30,304 nucleotides of DNA from CAZVXI01 sp964631295 (lineage in GTDB: Bacteria > Planctomycetota > Phycisphaerae > Phycisphaerales > SM1A02), in assembly GCA_964631295.1 (NCBI GenBank), contig CAZVXI010000021.1, positions 1-30,304 on the forward strand. Direction: 5' to 3'. The notes beneath the pieces were generated by a model. It ran no database searches. It was not told the DNA's origin and worked only from the letters and a program-made list of their open reading frames with translations. Made by a program: the position numbers and the translations under genes. Positions 16,535 to 23,203 of this stretch are shown here, piece by piece; position 1 is the stretch's first letter, and each line of letters begins with the position of its first letter.

Positions 16535-17344
16535 ATGGTTGCCGATAACACCAGTCCAAATCGTACGCGAAGTATCATCATCCGGATTATGCGGCAGGAC
16601 TTGCCATCGCAGCGTCCCAGATGGGAGGAGTTTACTGTACCTGTCGAATCAGGGCAGAACATTATCGCGTGCCTCCAGTGGATCAACGCGCATCCGGAGA
16701 CTCGCTCCGGGCAGTCGACAACGCCGGTCGCATACGACGCCGGATGTCTTGAGGAGGTCTGCGGCTCCTGCACGATGCTCATCAACGGTCATGTCAGGCA
16801 AGCATGCAGTGCTTTGATTGATGATCTCGCCCCGCGTGATGGTCAAGTGATCACGCTGGAGCCGATGAGCAAGTTTCCCACGATCCGTGACCTTGTCGTA
16901 GACCGCGCGCGTGTGTTTCACTCGCTGAAGCGCATCAAGGCGTGGGTTCCGATTGATGGCACGTATGCGCTTGGGCCCGGTCCGCAGTCAACGCCTGAGA
17001 ATCAACAGACTCGCTACAAGCTCAGCGAGTGTATGAGTTGTGGGTGCTGCCTTGAAGCATGCCCGCAGTTCAAGCTCGAGCCTGCTGCCTCCGACTGGGA
17101 TAAGGCATTTATTGGTGCTCATGCCATCAGCCAGGCGCGGCTGTTCAATGAACATGAAACCGGGAAAGTAGAGAAGGCAGCGCGTCTCGATGCCCTCATG
17201 GCAAAAGGCGGCGTTGGAGACTGCGGCAACGCACAGAACTGTGTCAAAGTATGTCCGAAAGAAATACCGCTCACAGAGTCAATTGCCGCGATCGGCCGGG
17301 CAGTCACAGTACACTCGCTAAAGAAGTTTTTTGCCGGCTCGTGA
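16535..17344 (+). CDS. sdhB: Succinate dehydrogenase iron-sulphur subunit
   Basis: I chose the ATG at 16535, with GGAA about 9 bases upstream, giving 269 residues. All three cluster motifs are present. The 2Fe-2S ligands are Cys71, 76, 79 and 91 (C-x4-C-x2-C-x11-C). The second region has Cys166, 169, 172 and 176 (C-x2-C-x2-C-x3-C-P). The third has Cys230, 236 and 240. The extra Cys171 next to Cys172 is a non-ligand candidate. The protein carries electrons from SdhA to the haem subunit in complex II. It is unusual in being about 4 kb from sdhA, on the same strand, with a minus-strand glycan cassette between. It converges on hemW with an 18-base gap. Confidence 0.96.
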   Translation: MVADNTSPNRTRSIIIRIMRQDLPSQRPRWEEFTVPVESGQNIIACLQWINAHPETRSGQSTTPVAYDAGCLEEVCGSCTMLINGHVRQACSALIDDLAPRDGQVITLEPMSKFPTIRDLVVDRARVFHSLKRIKAWVPIDGTYALGPGPQSTPENQQTRYKLSECMSCGCCLEACPQFKLEPAASDWDKAFIGAHAISQARLFNEHETGKVEKAARLDALMAKGGVGDCGNAQNCVKVCPKEIPLTESIAAIGRAVTVHSLKKFFAGS

Positions 17345-17362
17345 GAGCAAGCAACAACATGC

Positions 17363-18556
17363 TTAGATGAGATCGGTGAGGACGTCATCGGCAACGAACA
17401 GTCCCACTCGTGTCAGGCGAAGTGCCTCATTTTTCCACTCCAAATTGCCAGCCGCTATCTGTGATTCGATCGAAGCACGTCTTGCGGGCTCATGCAGGTC
17501 ATCGTCAAGTAGCGCGTAAAGCTGCCGCCGGTGGATGCCATCACGTAGTCGCAGCCGGAGCATGAGTTCTTCCCCAATGCGATCGCTGGTCGCCAGTTGT
17601 TCGACTTGGTCAATCCGGGGCCACGGTGCGTGTGCAAGGTAATCCGACAACCGGGCGACGTTGCGCCACCGTATCCCGCCGACGTGGCCAGCAGCACTCG
17701 GACCAAGCGGCCACCAGTTGCCGTTCGTCCAGTAGTTGAGATTGTGCTGGCATCGGTGACCTGGCAAAGCCCACGCACTCACCTCATAATGCTCAAAGCC
17801 TGCTGCATCAAGACAATCAATGGCGTAGCCATACATCTCTGCTTCGAGATGCTCATCGACCCGGCTGATCCGCCCCAACGCCATTTTCTGCGTCAGCGCG
17901 GTGTTTGGCTCATACATGAGCGAATAGCAGCTCAGATGTGTGGGATTGAGTGCCAGAGCTGATTCGAGATCGGCTTTCCATTGATCGAGCGTCTGCCCGG
18001 GGATCGCGAAAATGAGGTCAAGGTTCAAGTTGGATATCCCCGCATCTCGCGCCAACTCGACCGACTTGCTGACGTTTGCTGGATCGTGGTGGCGTTCGAG
18101 GACCTGAAGTAAGGCCAGGTGAAACGACTGAGCCCCAATGCTCAGGCGGTTGACACCCCCGCCCGCCAACACACGGAGAAGGTCGGCTGTCACAGTTTCG
18201 GGGTTCGCTTCCACCGTAAATTCAACCAGTCGAAGCAGTTGTGTCTCATGGATCGTCTCCAGGAACGCCTGCCAAAGGTCTGGCCAGAGCAGCGTTGGGG
18301 TGCCCCCACCGACGAAGATCGTCTCAACAGATGCAGTTTGGGACAGGCCCGCCATGGCGCGCCACTCAGTTGCAAGCCGCTCGGCGAATATCTCTTGGCG
18401 TGGCTGCGAATCCACAATGCTGTAGAAGTCGCAGTAATGACATTTGTGGAAGCAGAACGGGACGTGAATGTAAACGCCTGATATCACTGAACTTGCATTG
18501 ATGGGGAGCGATCGAGCATCCGAGAGGGCGTTTTTCGCTGTTCGCGATTCACCCAT
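17363..18556 (-). CDS. hemW: Radical SAM protein HemW-like (coproporphyrinogen III oxidase-like)
   Basis: The start at 18556 gives 397 residues, typical for HemW; longer frames from 18574, 18598 or 18754 have no better ribosome site and would overlap the FHA gene. The radical SAM cluster motif is Cys35-x3-Cys39-x2-Cys42 within H-V-P-F-C-F-H-K-C-H-Y-C, followed by D-F. G-G-G-T-P and E-x-N-P stretches typical of SAM binding follow, then a HemW-like C-terminal region with a winged-helix tail (about 320-395). HemW proteins are haem-binding and proposed haem chaperones; true HemN oxygen-independent oxidases are longer and have an extra N-terminal trip-wire. Its position beside the haem-containing sdh genes suits a haem-insertion role. 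Confidence 0.9.
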   Translation of the reverse strand: MGESRTAKNALSDARSLPINASSVISGVYIHVPFCFHKCHYCDFYSIVDSQPRQEIFAERLATEWRAMAGLSQTASVETIFVGGGTPTLLWPDLWQAFLETIHETQLLRLVEFTVEANPETVTADLLRVLAGGGVNRLSIGAQSFHLALLQVLERHHDPANVSKSVELARDAGISNLNLDLIFAIPGQTLDQWKADLESALALNPTHLSCYSLMYEPNTALTQKMALGRISRVDEHLEAEMYGYAIDCLDAAGFEHYEVSAWALPGHRCQHNLNYWTNGNWWPLGPSAAGHVGGIRWRNVARLSDYLAHAPWPRIDQVEQLATSDRIGEELMLRLRLRDGIHRRQLYALLDDDLHEPARRASIESQIAAGNLEWKNEALRLTRVGLFVADDVLTDLI

Positions 18557-18596
18557 GATGGTAATCTGGGGCATCGATCTGTCGGGAGCGTTGGAC

Positions 18597-19013
18597 ATGG
18601 ATGGAGAGACGGCTTCCAACAATCTGGGACATCTTGCAAAGCCAGACGCTGTCGGGTGGCTTGTGATGCCAACCGCGTGCGGCCGCAGCCGGGCGTTTCC
18701 CATCCACAAATCACCAACCACGCTCGGCCGGAGCCCGCGTTGCGACATACGCATCGCAATTCCAAGTGTAGGTCGGCGTCATTGTGAGATCGTCCAGAGC
18801 GGTGCAATCCTGACGATCCAGACTGTCGCCGATCACGTGGTGCTTCTGAACAGCAAGCAGACGTCGCGTGCCGCACTTCAGGATGGCGACACCATTGTGA
18901 TCGATCGTGTTGGTTTCGCCTTCTGTCGGCAACTGCAAGAGCCACCTGAGCCACCCGTGATCGACGTCGCGCAAAAGGTGCCCGGCACCCCGTCTGCCGT
19001 CTTCAAGACGTAA
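18597..19013 (+). CDS. FHA domain protein
   Basis: The 138-residue product starts at an ATG with GGGAG 8 bases upstream. Residues about 20-110 form one forkhead-associated domain: L-G-R-S-P-R-C-D-I-R-I (43-53) gives the phosphate-contacting Gly44-Arg45, and S-V-G-R-R-H-C-E-I (57-65) matches the S-R-x-H region. The usual phosphothreonine-contacting Ser before Arg-Arg-His appears as Gly59, so phosphopeptide binding may be weak or lost. L-Q-D-G-D-T-I near 100 closes the fold. The tail is Pro-rich. FHA domains normally read phosphothreonine; no kinase or phosphatase is visible here. The gene is divergent from hemW, 40 bases away. Confidence 0.85.
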   Translation: MDGETASNNLGHLAKPDAVGWLVMPTACGRSRAFPIHKSPTTLGRSPRCDIRIAIPSVGRRHCEIVQSGAILTIQTVADHVVLLNSKQTSRAALQDGDTIVIDRVGFAFCRQLQEPPEPPVIDVAQKVPGTPSAVFKT

Positions 19014-19021
19014 CGGCGAAC

Positions 19022-19216
19022 TCAGGCGGGCTTTTCGACCGGCTCCGACGAAGGCTCGGTTGGCTTCCGGCCGAGCGGTATGCGGATCGTCGTGCCACAG
19101 CTTCGGCACCGTACCAGTTTTCCGCGTGCGACACTCGGCACAGCAAGCACGCGCTGGCAGCCGAGATTCGGACACTTGATCCGGAGGTTGGCCGGGTTGG
19201 GAGCGGGTCGGTTCAT
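19022..19216 (-). CDS. Small zinc-ribbon protein (MJ0042-like)
   Basis: I place the start at the ATG at 19216, with AAGG 8 bases upstream; a GTG at 19336 would add 40 unconserved residues that overlap the purA promoter region. The 64-residue protein carries two cysteine knuckles, Cys15-x4-Cys20 and Cys37-x2-Cys40, around a short basic beta-hairpin. This is the layout of MJ0042-type zinc-ribbon fingers. The C-terminal tail is Pro/Glu-rich and disordered. It probably binds zinc; its partner is unknown. Similar small ribbons are common in Planctomycetota. It converges on the FHA gene with an 8-base gap. Confidence 0.72.
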   Translation of the reverse strand: MNRPAPNPANLRIKCPNLGCQRVLAVPSVARGKLVRCRSCGTTIRIPLGRKPTEPSSEPVEKPA

Positions 19217-19285
19217 ACGGAAGCCTTCGTTATCAGATATCGCACCGTGCCGAGCGCAGCTTGACGGCTGCGCTGACCCAACTTC

Positions 19286-19314
19286 TTGACGAAGCCTCAC
19301 AGGACATCTAGTTT
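19286..19314 (+). promoter_or_regulatory. Possible sigma-70 promoter for purA
   Basis: TTGACG at 19286-19291 and TAGTTT at 19309-19314 are separated by 17 bases and lie 38 bases before the purA ATG. This is the best-matching promoter pair in the window. Confidence 0.45.
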
Positions 19315-19351
19315 CTTTGCTTCGCCTGAACCTCACTGCCCCGGAGCAACG

Positions 19352-20701
19352 ATGACACCCGATAACCCGTCAGCCGCCCTCGCAAGCAACACCGCTATCG
19401 TCGGCCTTCAATGGGGCGATGAGGGCAAGGGAAAGGTCGTTGATGTCCTGACAGGAAATCACGATGTCATCGTGCGATACAACGGCGGGGCGAATGCCGG
19501 CCACACCGTCGTGGTGGGTGGCGAAAGGTACGCGCTGCACCTCATCCCGTCCGGGATCCTCTACCGTGAAAAACTCAATGTGATCGGCAACGGCGTCGTT
19601 GTCGACCCCGAGGTGTTGTTGCAGGAGATCAAGGCGATTCACGACCGGGGCATTGAGGTGGGCGACAACCTGCGTATCTCGGATCGGGCCCATGTGGTCA
19701 TGCCCTACCACAAGGAACAGGACGCAGCGGTGGAACGATACCTCGCCAGCGCAGCGGCATGTCACACGGCCGGCGGACGTGACCAATCCATCGGCACAAC
19801 GAAGCGCGGCATCGGCCCGGCATATGCGGACAAGGTTCATCGATCAACAGCTGTCCGAGTCGGCGATCTTCTCGATGCAAGGCGACTTCGTGAGAAACTC
19901 GATCTGATCTGTGCGTTGCGCAGTGCTGAACTGACCGCTCTCGATGTCGATACTCCCCCACTCAATCCAGCCGAACTCACTGAGCGATTCGCAGCGCACG
20001 GAAGCGCCCTTCGACCATACATCACTGACACCGTCTATCTCCTGCATGAGCATGTCAGAAGTGGCCGGCGTCTCCTGTTCGAAGGCGCCAATGCATGTCT
20101 GCTGGATATCGATCATGGCACCTTCCCTTACGTGACGAGTTCCAACTGTTCAGCGCTTGGCGTGCCTTCCGGTACGGGTCTGCCAGGCCGCTACGTTGGC
20201 AACGTGCTCGGCATCATGAAGGCATACACCACGCGCGTCGGTGCTGGTCCCTGTCCGACCGAACTCGTTGACGGAATCGGCGACAGCATTCGCGAACGCG
20301 GCAATGAGTTTGGAACCACGACAGGTCGCCCGCGTCGGTGTGGCTGGCTCGACATCGTTGCTGTCCGCTACGCTTCCATGATCTGTGGCATCACGTCGCT
20401 GGCATGCATGCTGCTCGATGTCCTCAGCGGTTTCGAGGAACTGAGAATCTGCACGGCGTATCGCTTGCCTGATGGCACAGTGACTGATCGATTCATCCCA
20501 GATGCACACGGACTCGAGCAAGTTGAGCCAGTCTACGAGACGCTGCCTGGCTGGTTTGAAGAGATTGGCGATGCGACCGACCGCGAAGCGCTGCCGATGA
20601 ATGCACAGGCGTACCTCGCCCGTATCGAAGAACTCGTCGGTGCTCCTATTGATATTGTCAGTGTCGGGCCAGAGCGCATGCAGACGATGATGAAGGTCTG
20701 A
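19352..20701 (+). CDS. purA: Adenylosuccinate synthetase
   Basis: The ATG at 19352 has GGAG 5 bases upstream; the longer frame from 19286 would begin inside the promoter boxes. The 449-residue length fits the family. The P-loop W-G-D-E-G-K-G-K (21-28) contains catalytic Asp23. His51 in G-G-A-N-A-G-H is the second catalytic residue. The Q-S-I-G-T-T-K-R-G-I-G-P segment for IMP binding and the T-T-G-R-P-R-R-C-G-W aspartate/IMP loop are intact. It joins IMP and aspartate using GTP in the first committed step to AMP. It is followed by uppS on the same strand after 49 bases. Confidence 0.97.
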   Translation: MTPDNPSAALASNTAIVGLQWGDEGKGKVVDVLTGNHDVIVRYNGGANAGHTVVVGGERYALHLIPSGILYREKLNVIGNGVVVDPEVLLQEIKAIHDRGIEVGDNLRISDRAHVVMPYHKEQDAAVERYLASAAACHTAGGRDQSIGTTKRGIGPAYADKVHRSTAVRVGDLLDARRLREKLDLICALRSAELTALDVDTPPLNPAELTERFAAHGSALRPYITDTVYLLHEHVRSGRRLLFEGANACLLDIDHGTFPYVTSSNCSALGVPSGTGLPGRYVGNVLGIMKAYTTRVGAGPCPTELVDGIGDSIRERGNEFGTTTGRPRRCGWLDIVAVRYASMICGITSLACMLLDVLSGFEELRICTAYRLPDGTVTDRFIPDAHGLEQVEPVYETLPGWFEEIGDATDREALPMNAQAYLARIEELVGAPIDIVSVGPERMQTMMKV

Positions 20702-20709
20702 ACCTCGCG

Positions 20710-20728
20710 CGACTGACGGTCGTATGAT
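20710..20728 (+). promoter_or_regulatory. Promoter-like element before uppS
   Basis: CGACTGACGG (20710-20719), a 3-base gap and TATGAT (20723-20728) repeat the arrangement seen upstream of the DUF1844 gene. The -10-like hexamer lies 22 bases before the uppS ATG. No consensus -35 is visible. Confidence 0.22.
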
Positions 20729-20750
20729 GGCTGCTCAGTGAGGAGCCCCC

Positions 20751-21512
20751 ATGCCATCTGACATCGTCCCAGCTTCCGACTCAGAACTCGCTGATCTGGG
20801 TCTGGAGCGATCAAGGTTGCCACAGCACGTCGCCGTCATCATGGATGGGAATGGCCGATGGGCGGAGTCCCGCGGGCTCGACCGCTCTGAGGGTCATCGC
20901 GCCGGTGCTGTTGTGGTTCGGGACATCGTTCGAGAATGTGGCCGGCTTGGCATTGACTACCTGACGTTGTATTCGTTCTCGATCGAGAACTGGAAGCGGC
21001 CGGCTGAGGAAGTCGCCGCGCTGATGGCGCTGCTGCTCATATATCTAGGGTCTGAAGAATCTGAACTGTTGGCCAACGATGTACGACTCGTGCACCTTGG
21101 TCGCCGAGAAGGCCTGCCTCGACCAGTGCTTGCCGCTCTTGACCAGGTTGTTGAGCGAACCCACGATTGCAACGGCCTCACGCTGTCACTCGCACTCAAC
21201 TACGGTTCAAGAACTGAGATTGTGGACGCGGTACGCGCAATCGCACAGCAGACTGCTAGCGGCGTCCTCGATCCAGAGTCCATCGACGAACACACAGTGT
21301 CGGATCACCTGTATACAGCAGCAATGCCTGACCCCGATCTACTCATTCGGACGGCCGGCGAGATGCGCGTCTCGAACTATCTGCTCTGGCAGATCAGTTA
21401 CGCTGAGTTGCACGTAACCGACCTGTACTGGCCGGAGTTTGGCGTCGAAGGGCTTTATCAAGCACTTCACGCGTATGGATCACGCAAGCGACGATTCGGC
21501 GCGCTCGGTTAA
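20751..21512 (+). CDS. uppS: Isoprenyl transferase (undecaprenyl diphosphate synthase family)
   Basis: A GAGGAG site lies 6 bases before the ATG. The 253-residue protein carries the cis-prenyltransferase signature: M-D-G-N-G-R-W at residues 31-37 with catalytic Asp32, the G-H-R-A-G stretch, L-Y-S-F-S-I-E-N-W-K-R-P, and the C-terminal R-T-A-G-E-M-R-V-S-N-Y-L-L-W-Q with E-L-H-V. It condenses IPP onto farnesyl diphosphate to make the C55 carrier lipid for peptidoglycan and surface glycans, or a related chain length. That lipid is a candidate acceptor for the GT2 enzyme at 15645. The stop directly abuts the next gene's stop on the other strand. Confidence 0.96.
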   Translation: MPSDIVPASDSELADLGLERSRLPQHVAVIMDGNGRWAESRGLDRSEGHRAGAVVVRDIVRECGRLGIDYLTLYSFSIENWKRPAEEVAALMALLLIYLGSEESELLANDVRLVHLGRREGLPRPVLAALDQVVERTHDCNGLTLSLALNYGSRTEIVDAVRAIAQQTASGVLDPESIDEHTVSDHLYTAAMPDPDLLIRTAGEMRVSNYLLWQISYAELHVTDLYWPEFGVEGLYQALHAYGSRKRRFGALG

Positions 21513-22112
21513 TCAACCATCTTTCGACACGATGATCATGCAGTTGTCCGACGCATGCCACCTCTGCAAGAGTACTTCGCGAGGCAGTGCGTAGTGACGC
21601 CCGTCGACCGCAGCCAGCAAGACCACTGAAGCGTCAGTTCGTATGCCGCTTACCACAACCCAGTGCATCACTCGAGTGGTGGTCAACGTATCTGTTGGTG
21701 TTTGAACCACCGGGCCTGCATCGATCATCGCGATGACAGGATCGCCTCGATGGATCGCGTTCCGAAGCCGCCAGCGATCGCCTCGATAGACCGTCGCGGT
21801 GCAGCCGCGCCTTCTCGCCTCGAGGATCAACTCAACAGGCGTCGCGCCTCGATCGTGCCATGGCAACTCGGCAGCGATCACAGTCGCGTCGGGAAACGAC
21901 TCTTTATCCGCGTGATTCAATGCGCATGCGAGCGCCTGAGCGCCGCATCCGGCAACGCCAGTCACACGCGGAAGCTCAACATCTTCAACGACGATGAGTG
22001 AATCCGGATGGCCAATCTCGGCCAGGGGTCGCGGCACGCCGAGCGGCGAGACCACGCAGCCTGGCAGCAAGATCACAAGTGCAAGAACCGAAAATGCCCG
22101 TGCTGACCTCAT
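21513..22112 (-). CDS. C39-like cysteine peptidase-fold lipoprotein
   Basis: The 199-residue product has a lipoprotein signal with L-L-P-G-C (Cys19). Residues about 45-195 resemble the papain-like C39 peptidase fold. Cys56 in G-V-A-G-C-G-A-Q-A-L is the expected nucleophile at the head of a helix, His150 in M-H-W-V-V-V-S-G is the catalytic His, and Asp170 in A-V-D-G is the likely third member. In C39 domains of ABC exporters the enzyme cleaves double-glycine leaders; stand-alone secreted forms often have unknown substrates. It is envelope-anchored. The ATG overlaps the stop of the Gfo/Idh gene in ATGA, so the two are co-translated. Confidence 0.78.
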   Translation of the reverse strand: MRSARAFSVLALVILLPGCVVSPLGVPRPLAEIGHPDSLIVVEDVELPRVTGVAGCGAQALACALNHADKESFPDATVIAAELPWHDRGATPVELILEARRRGCTATVYRGDRWRLRNAIHRGDPVIAMIDAGPVVQTPTDTLTTTRVMHWVVVSGIRTDASVVLLAAVDGRHYALPREVLLQRWHASDNCMIIVSKDG

Positions 22113-23125
22113 ACCTGCGCTCCGCCAAACGGGATTACTGCTTGTTCCGCAATCGCGGTCCTTTCTGTCTCGATGAGAGCAATGGACGCTGCAGCGTCCA
22201 TCAGTTCAACATCGGGTCGCGAGCCGTTTCTGATGCATGTGAGGAAATGTCGAACCTCACCCGCATAGCCGTCCTCATCGGCGGTCTGCGGATGCTCGCA
22301 CCCAACCGCACTGAAAACTGAAAGCGTTGGAGACTGACTGAAATCGAACCGCACGGACGCCTGTTCGAACTCCACAACAAACCGCATCGTAAACGGATAA
22401 TCACCCGAACGAATCCATCCCCCCTGCGCAACGACCATCGGCCCGCTGTGATAGTGGTAAGTTGCAACGACATGGTCGATGCCGTCAGCCGGGCCGGAAA
22501 CACCGACCGCAGAGACTGACTGAGGGTCGCCGAAGCACCATCGCACGAAGTCCGTATCGTGAATATGCAGGTCGAGAATCGCCCCACCACACTTTGCCGG
22601 GTCTGCGTAGAAGCCCTGTCCCCAACCGGGCCGCGCCCCCAGCCGCGTGAAACTCGCGCTGAGAACGCTGCCATACAGCCGGTCATCGATGGCCCGCTTC
22701 AGCCATCGCCATTCCGGCCAGAACCGCATGCACATGGCCGGCATAAGCACAAGCCCACTCGGAGCCGCGGCTGTTGTAACCCGATCAGCCTCGCAGGAGG
22801 TGAGCGCGAGGGGCTTCTCAACCAATGCGTGCTTGTGGTGGTCGATCGCCTGCAGCGCCAGTGGCACATGCGTGGGCGTCGGTGTGCAGATCGAGACTGC
22901 GTCGACATCGCTTCGCGCGAGCAGTTCCGATGGATCCTGCGTCACCAAGACACCATCCAGATCCAGATCGGCCTCGCCCGTATCGAGATTTCCCGCTCTT
23001 GCCCTTGCGATCGCGTTCGGACGCGGATCTGCGATTGCCGTCACCACCGCATCCGCATTGCCTGCGTACGCTCGCGCGTGGGTCTGCCCCATGAATCCGT
23101 ATCCAATGATGCCTATCCTGACCAC
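22109..23125 (-). CDS. Gfo/Idh/MocA family oxidoreductase
   Basis: I start at a GTG (23125) with GGAGG 5 bases upstream; the TTG at 23143 overlaps that ribosome site. The 338-residue protein begins with the Rossmann motif G-Y-G-F-M-G (8-13). It has D-P-R-P after strand 2, the C-T-P-T-P-T-H motif, and Glu103-Lys104-Pro105, the E-K-P signature with the catalytic Lys. The C-terminal domain contains G-G-A-I-L-D-L-H-I-H-D, which supplies the usual Asp/His. The family oxidises or reduces sugars and cyclitols with NAD(P); the substrate is not readable. It is transcribed with the C39-like lipoprotein and divergent from the NagB fusion. Confidence 0.92.
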   Translation of the reverse strand: MVRIGIIGYGFMGQTHARAYAGNADAVVTAIADPRPNAIARARAGNLDTGEADLDLDGVLVTQDPSELLARSDVDAVSICTPTPTHVPLALQAIDHHKHALVEKPLALTSCEADRVTTAAAPSGLVLMPAMCMRFWPEWRWLKRAIDDRLYGSVLSASFTRLGARPGWGQGFYADPAKCGGAILDLHIHDTDFVRWCFGDPQSVSAVGVSGPADGIDHVVATYHYHSGPMVVAQGGWIRSGDYPFTMRFVVEFEQASVRFDFSQSPTLSVFSAVGCEHPQTADEDGYAGEVRHFLTCIRNGSRPDVELMDAAASIALIETERTAIAEQAVIPFGGAQV

Positions 23126-23203
23126 GAAGGCCTCCAATCGCAACGCAGAAACACCTGAGAATCGCCTAGATACTCGTCGAGACTCGAAGAAAGTGCAACG
23201 ACC

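Noticed and set aside
16434..16559. Longer N-terminus of the GT2 protein from a TTG at 16559
   Set aside because: The added 42 residues are Cys- and Arg-rich without family similarity and overlap sdhB. The GTG at 16433 has a good ribosome site and starts at the fold.
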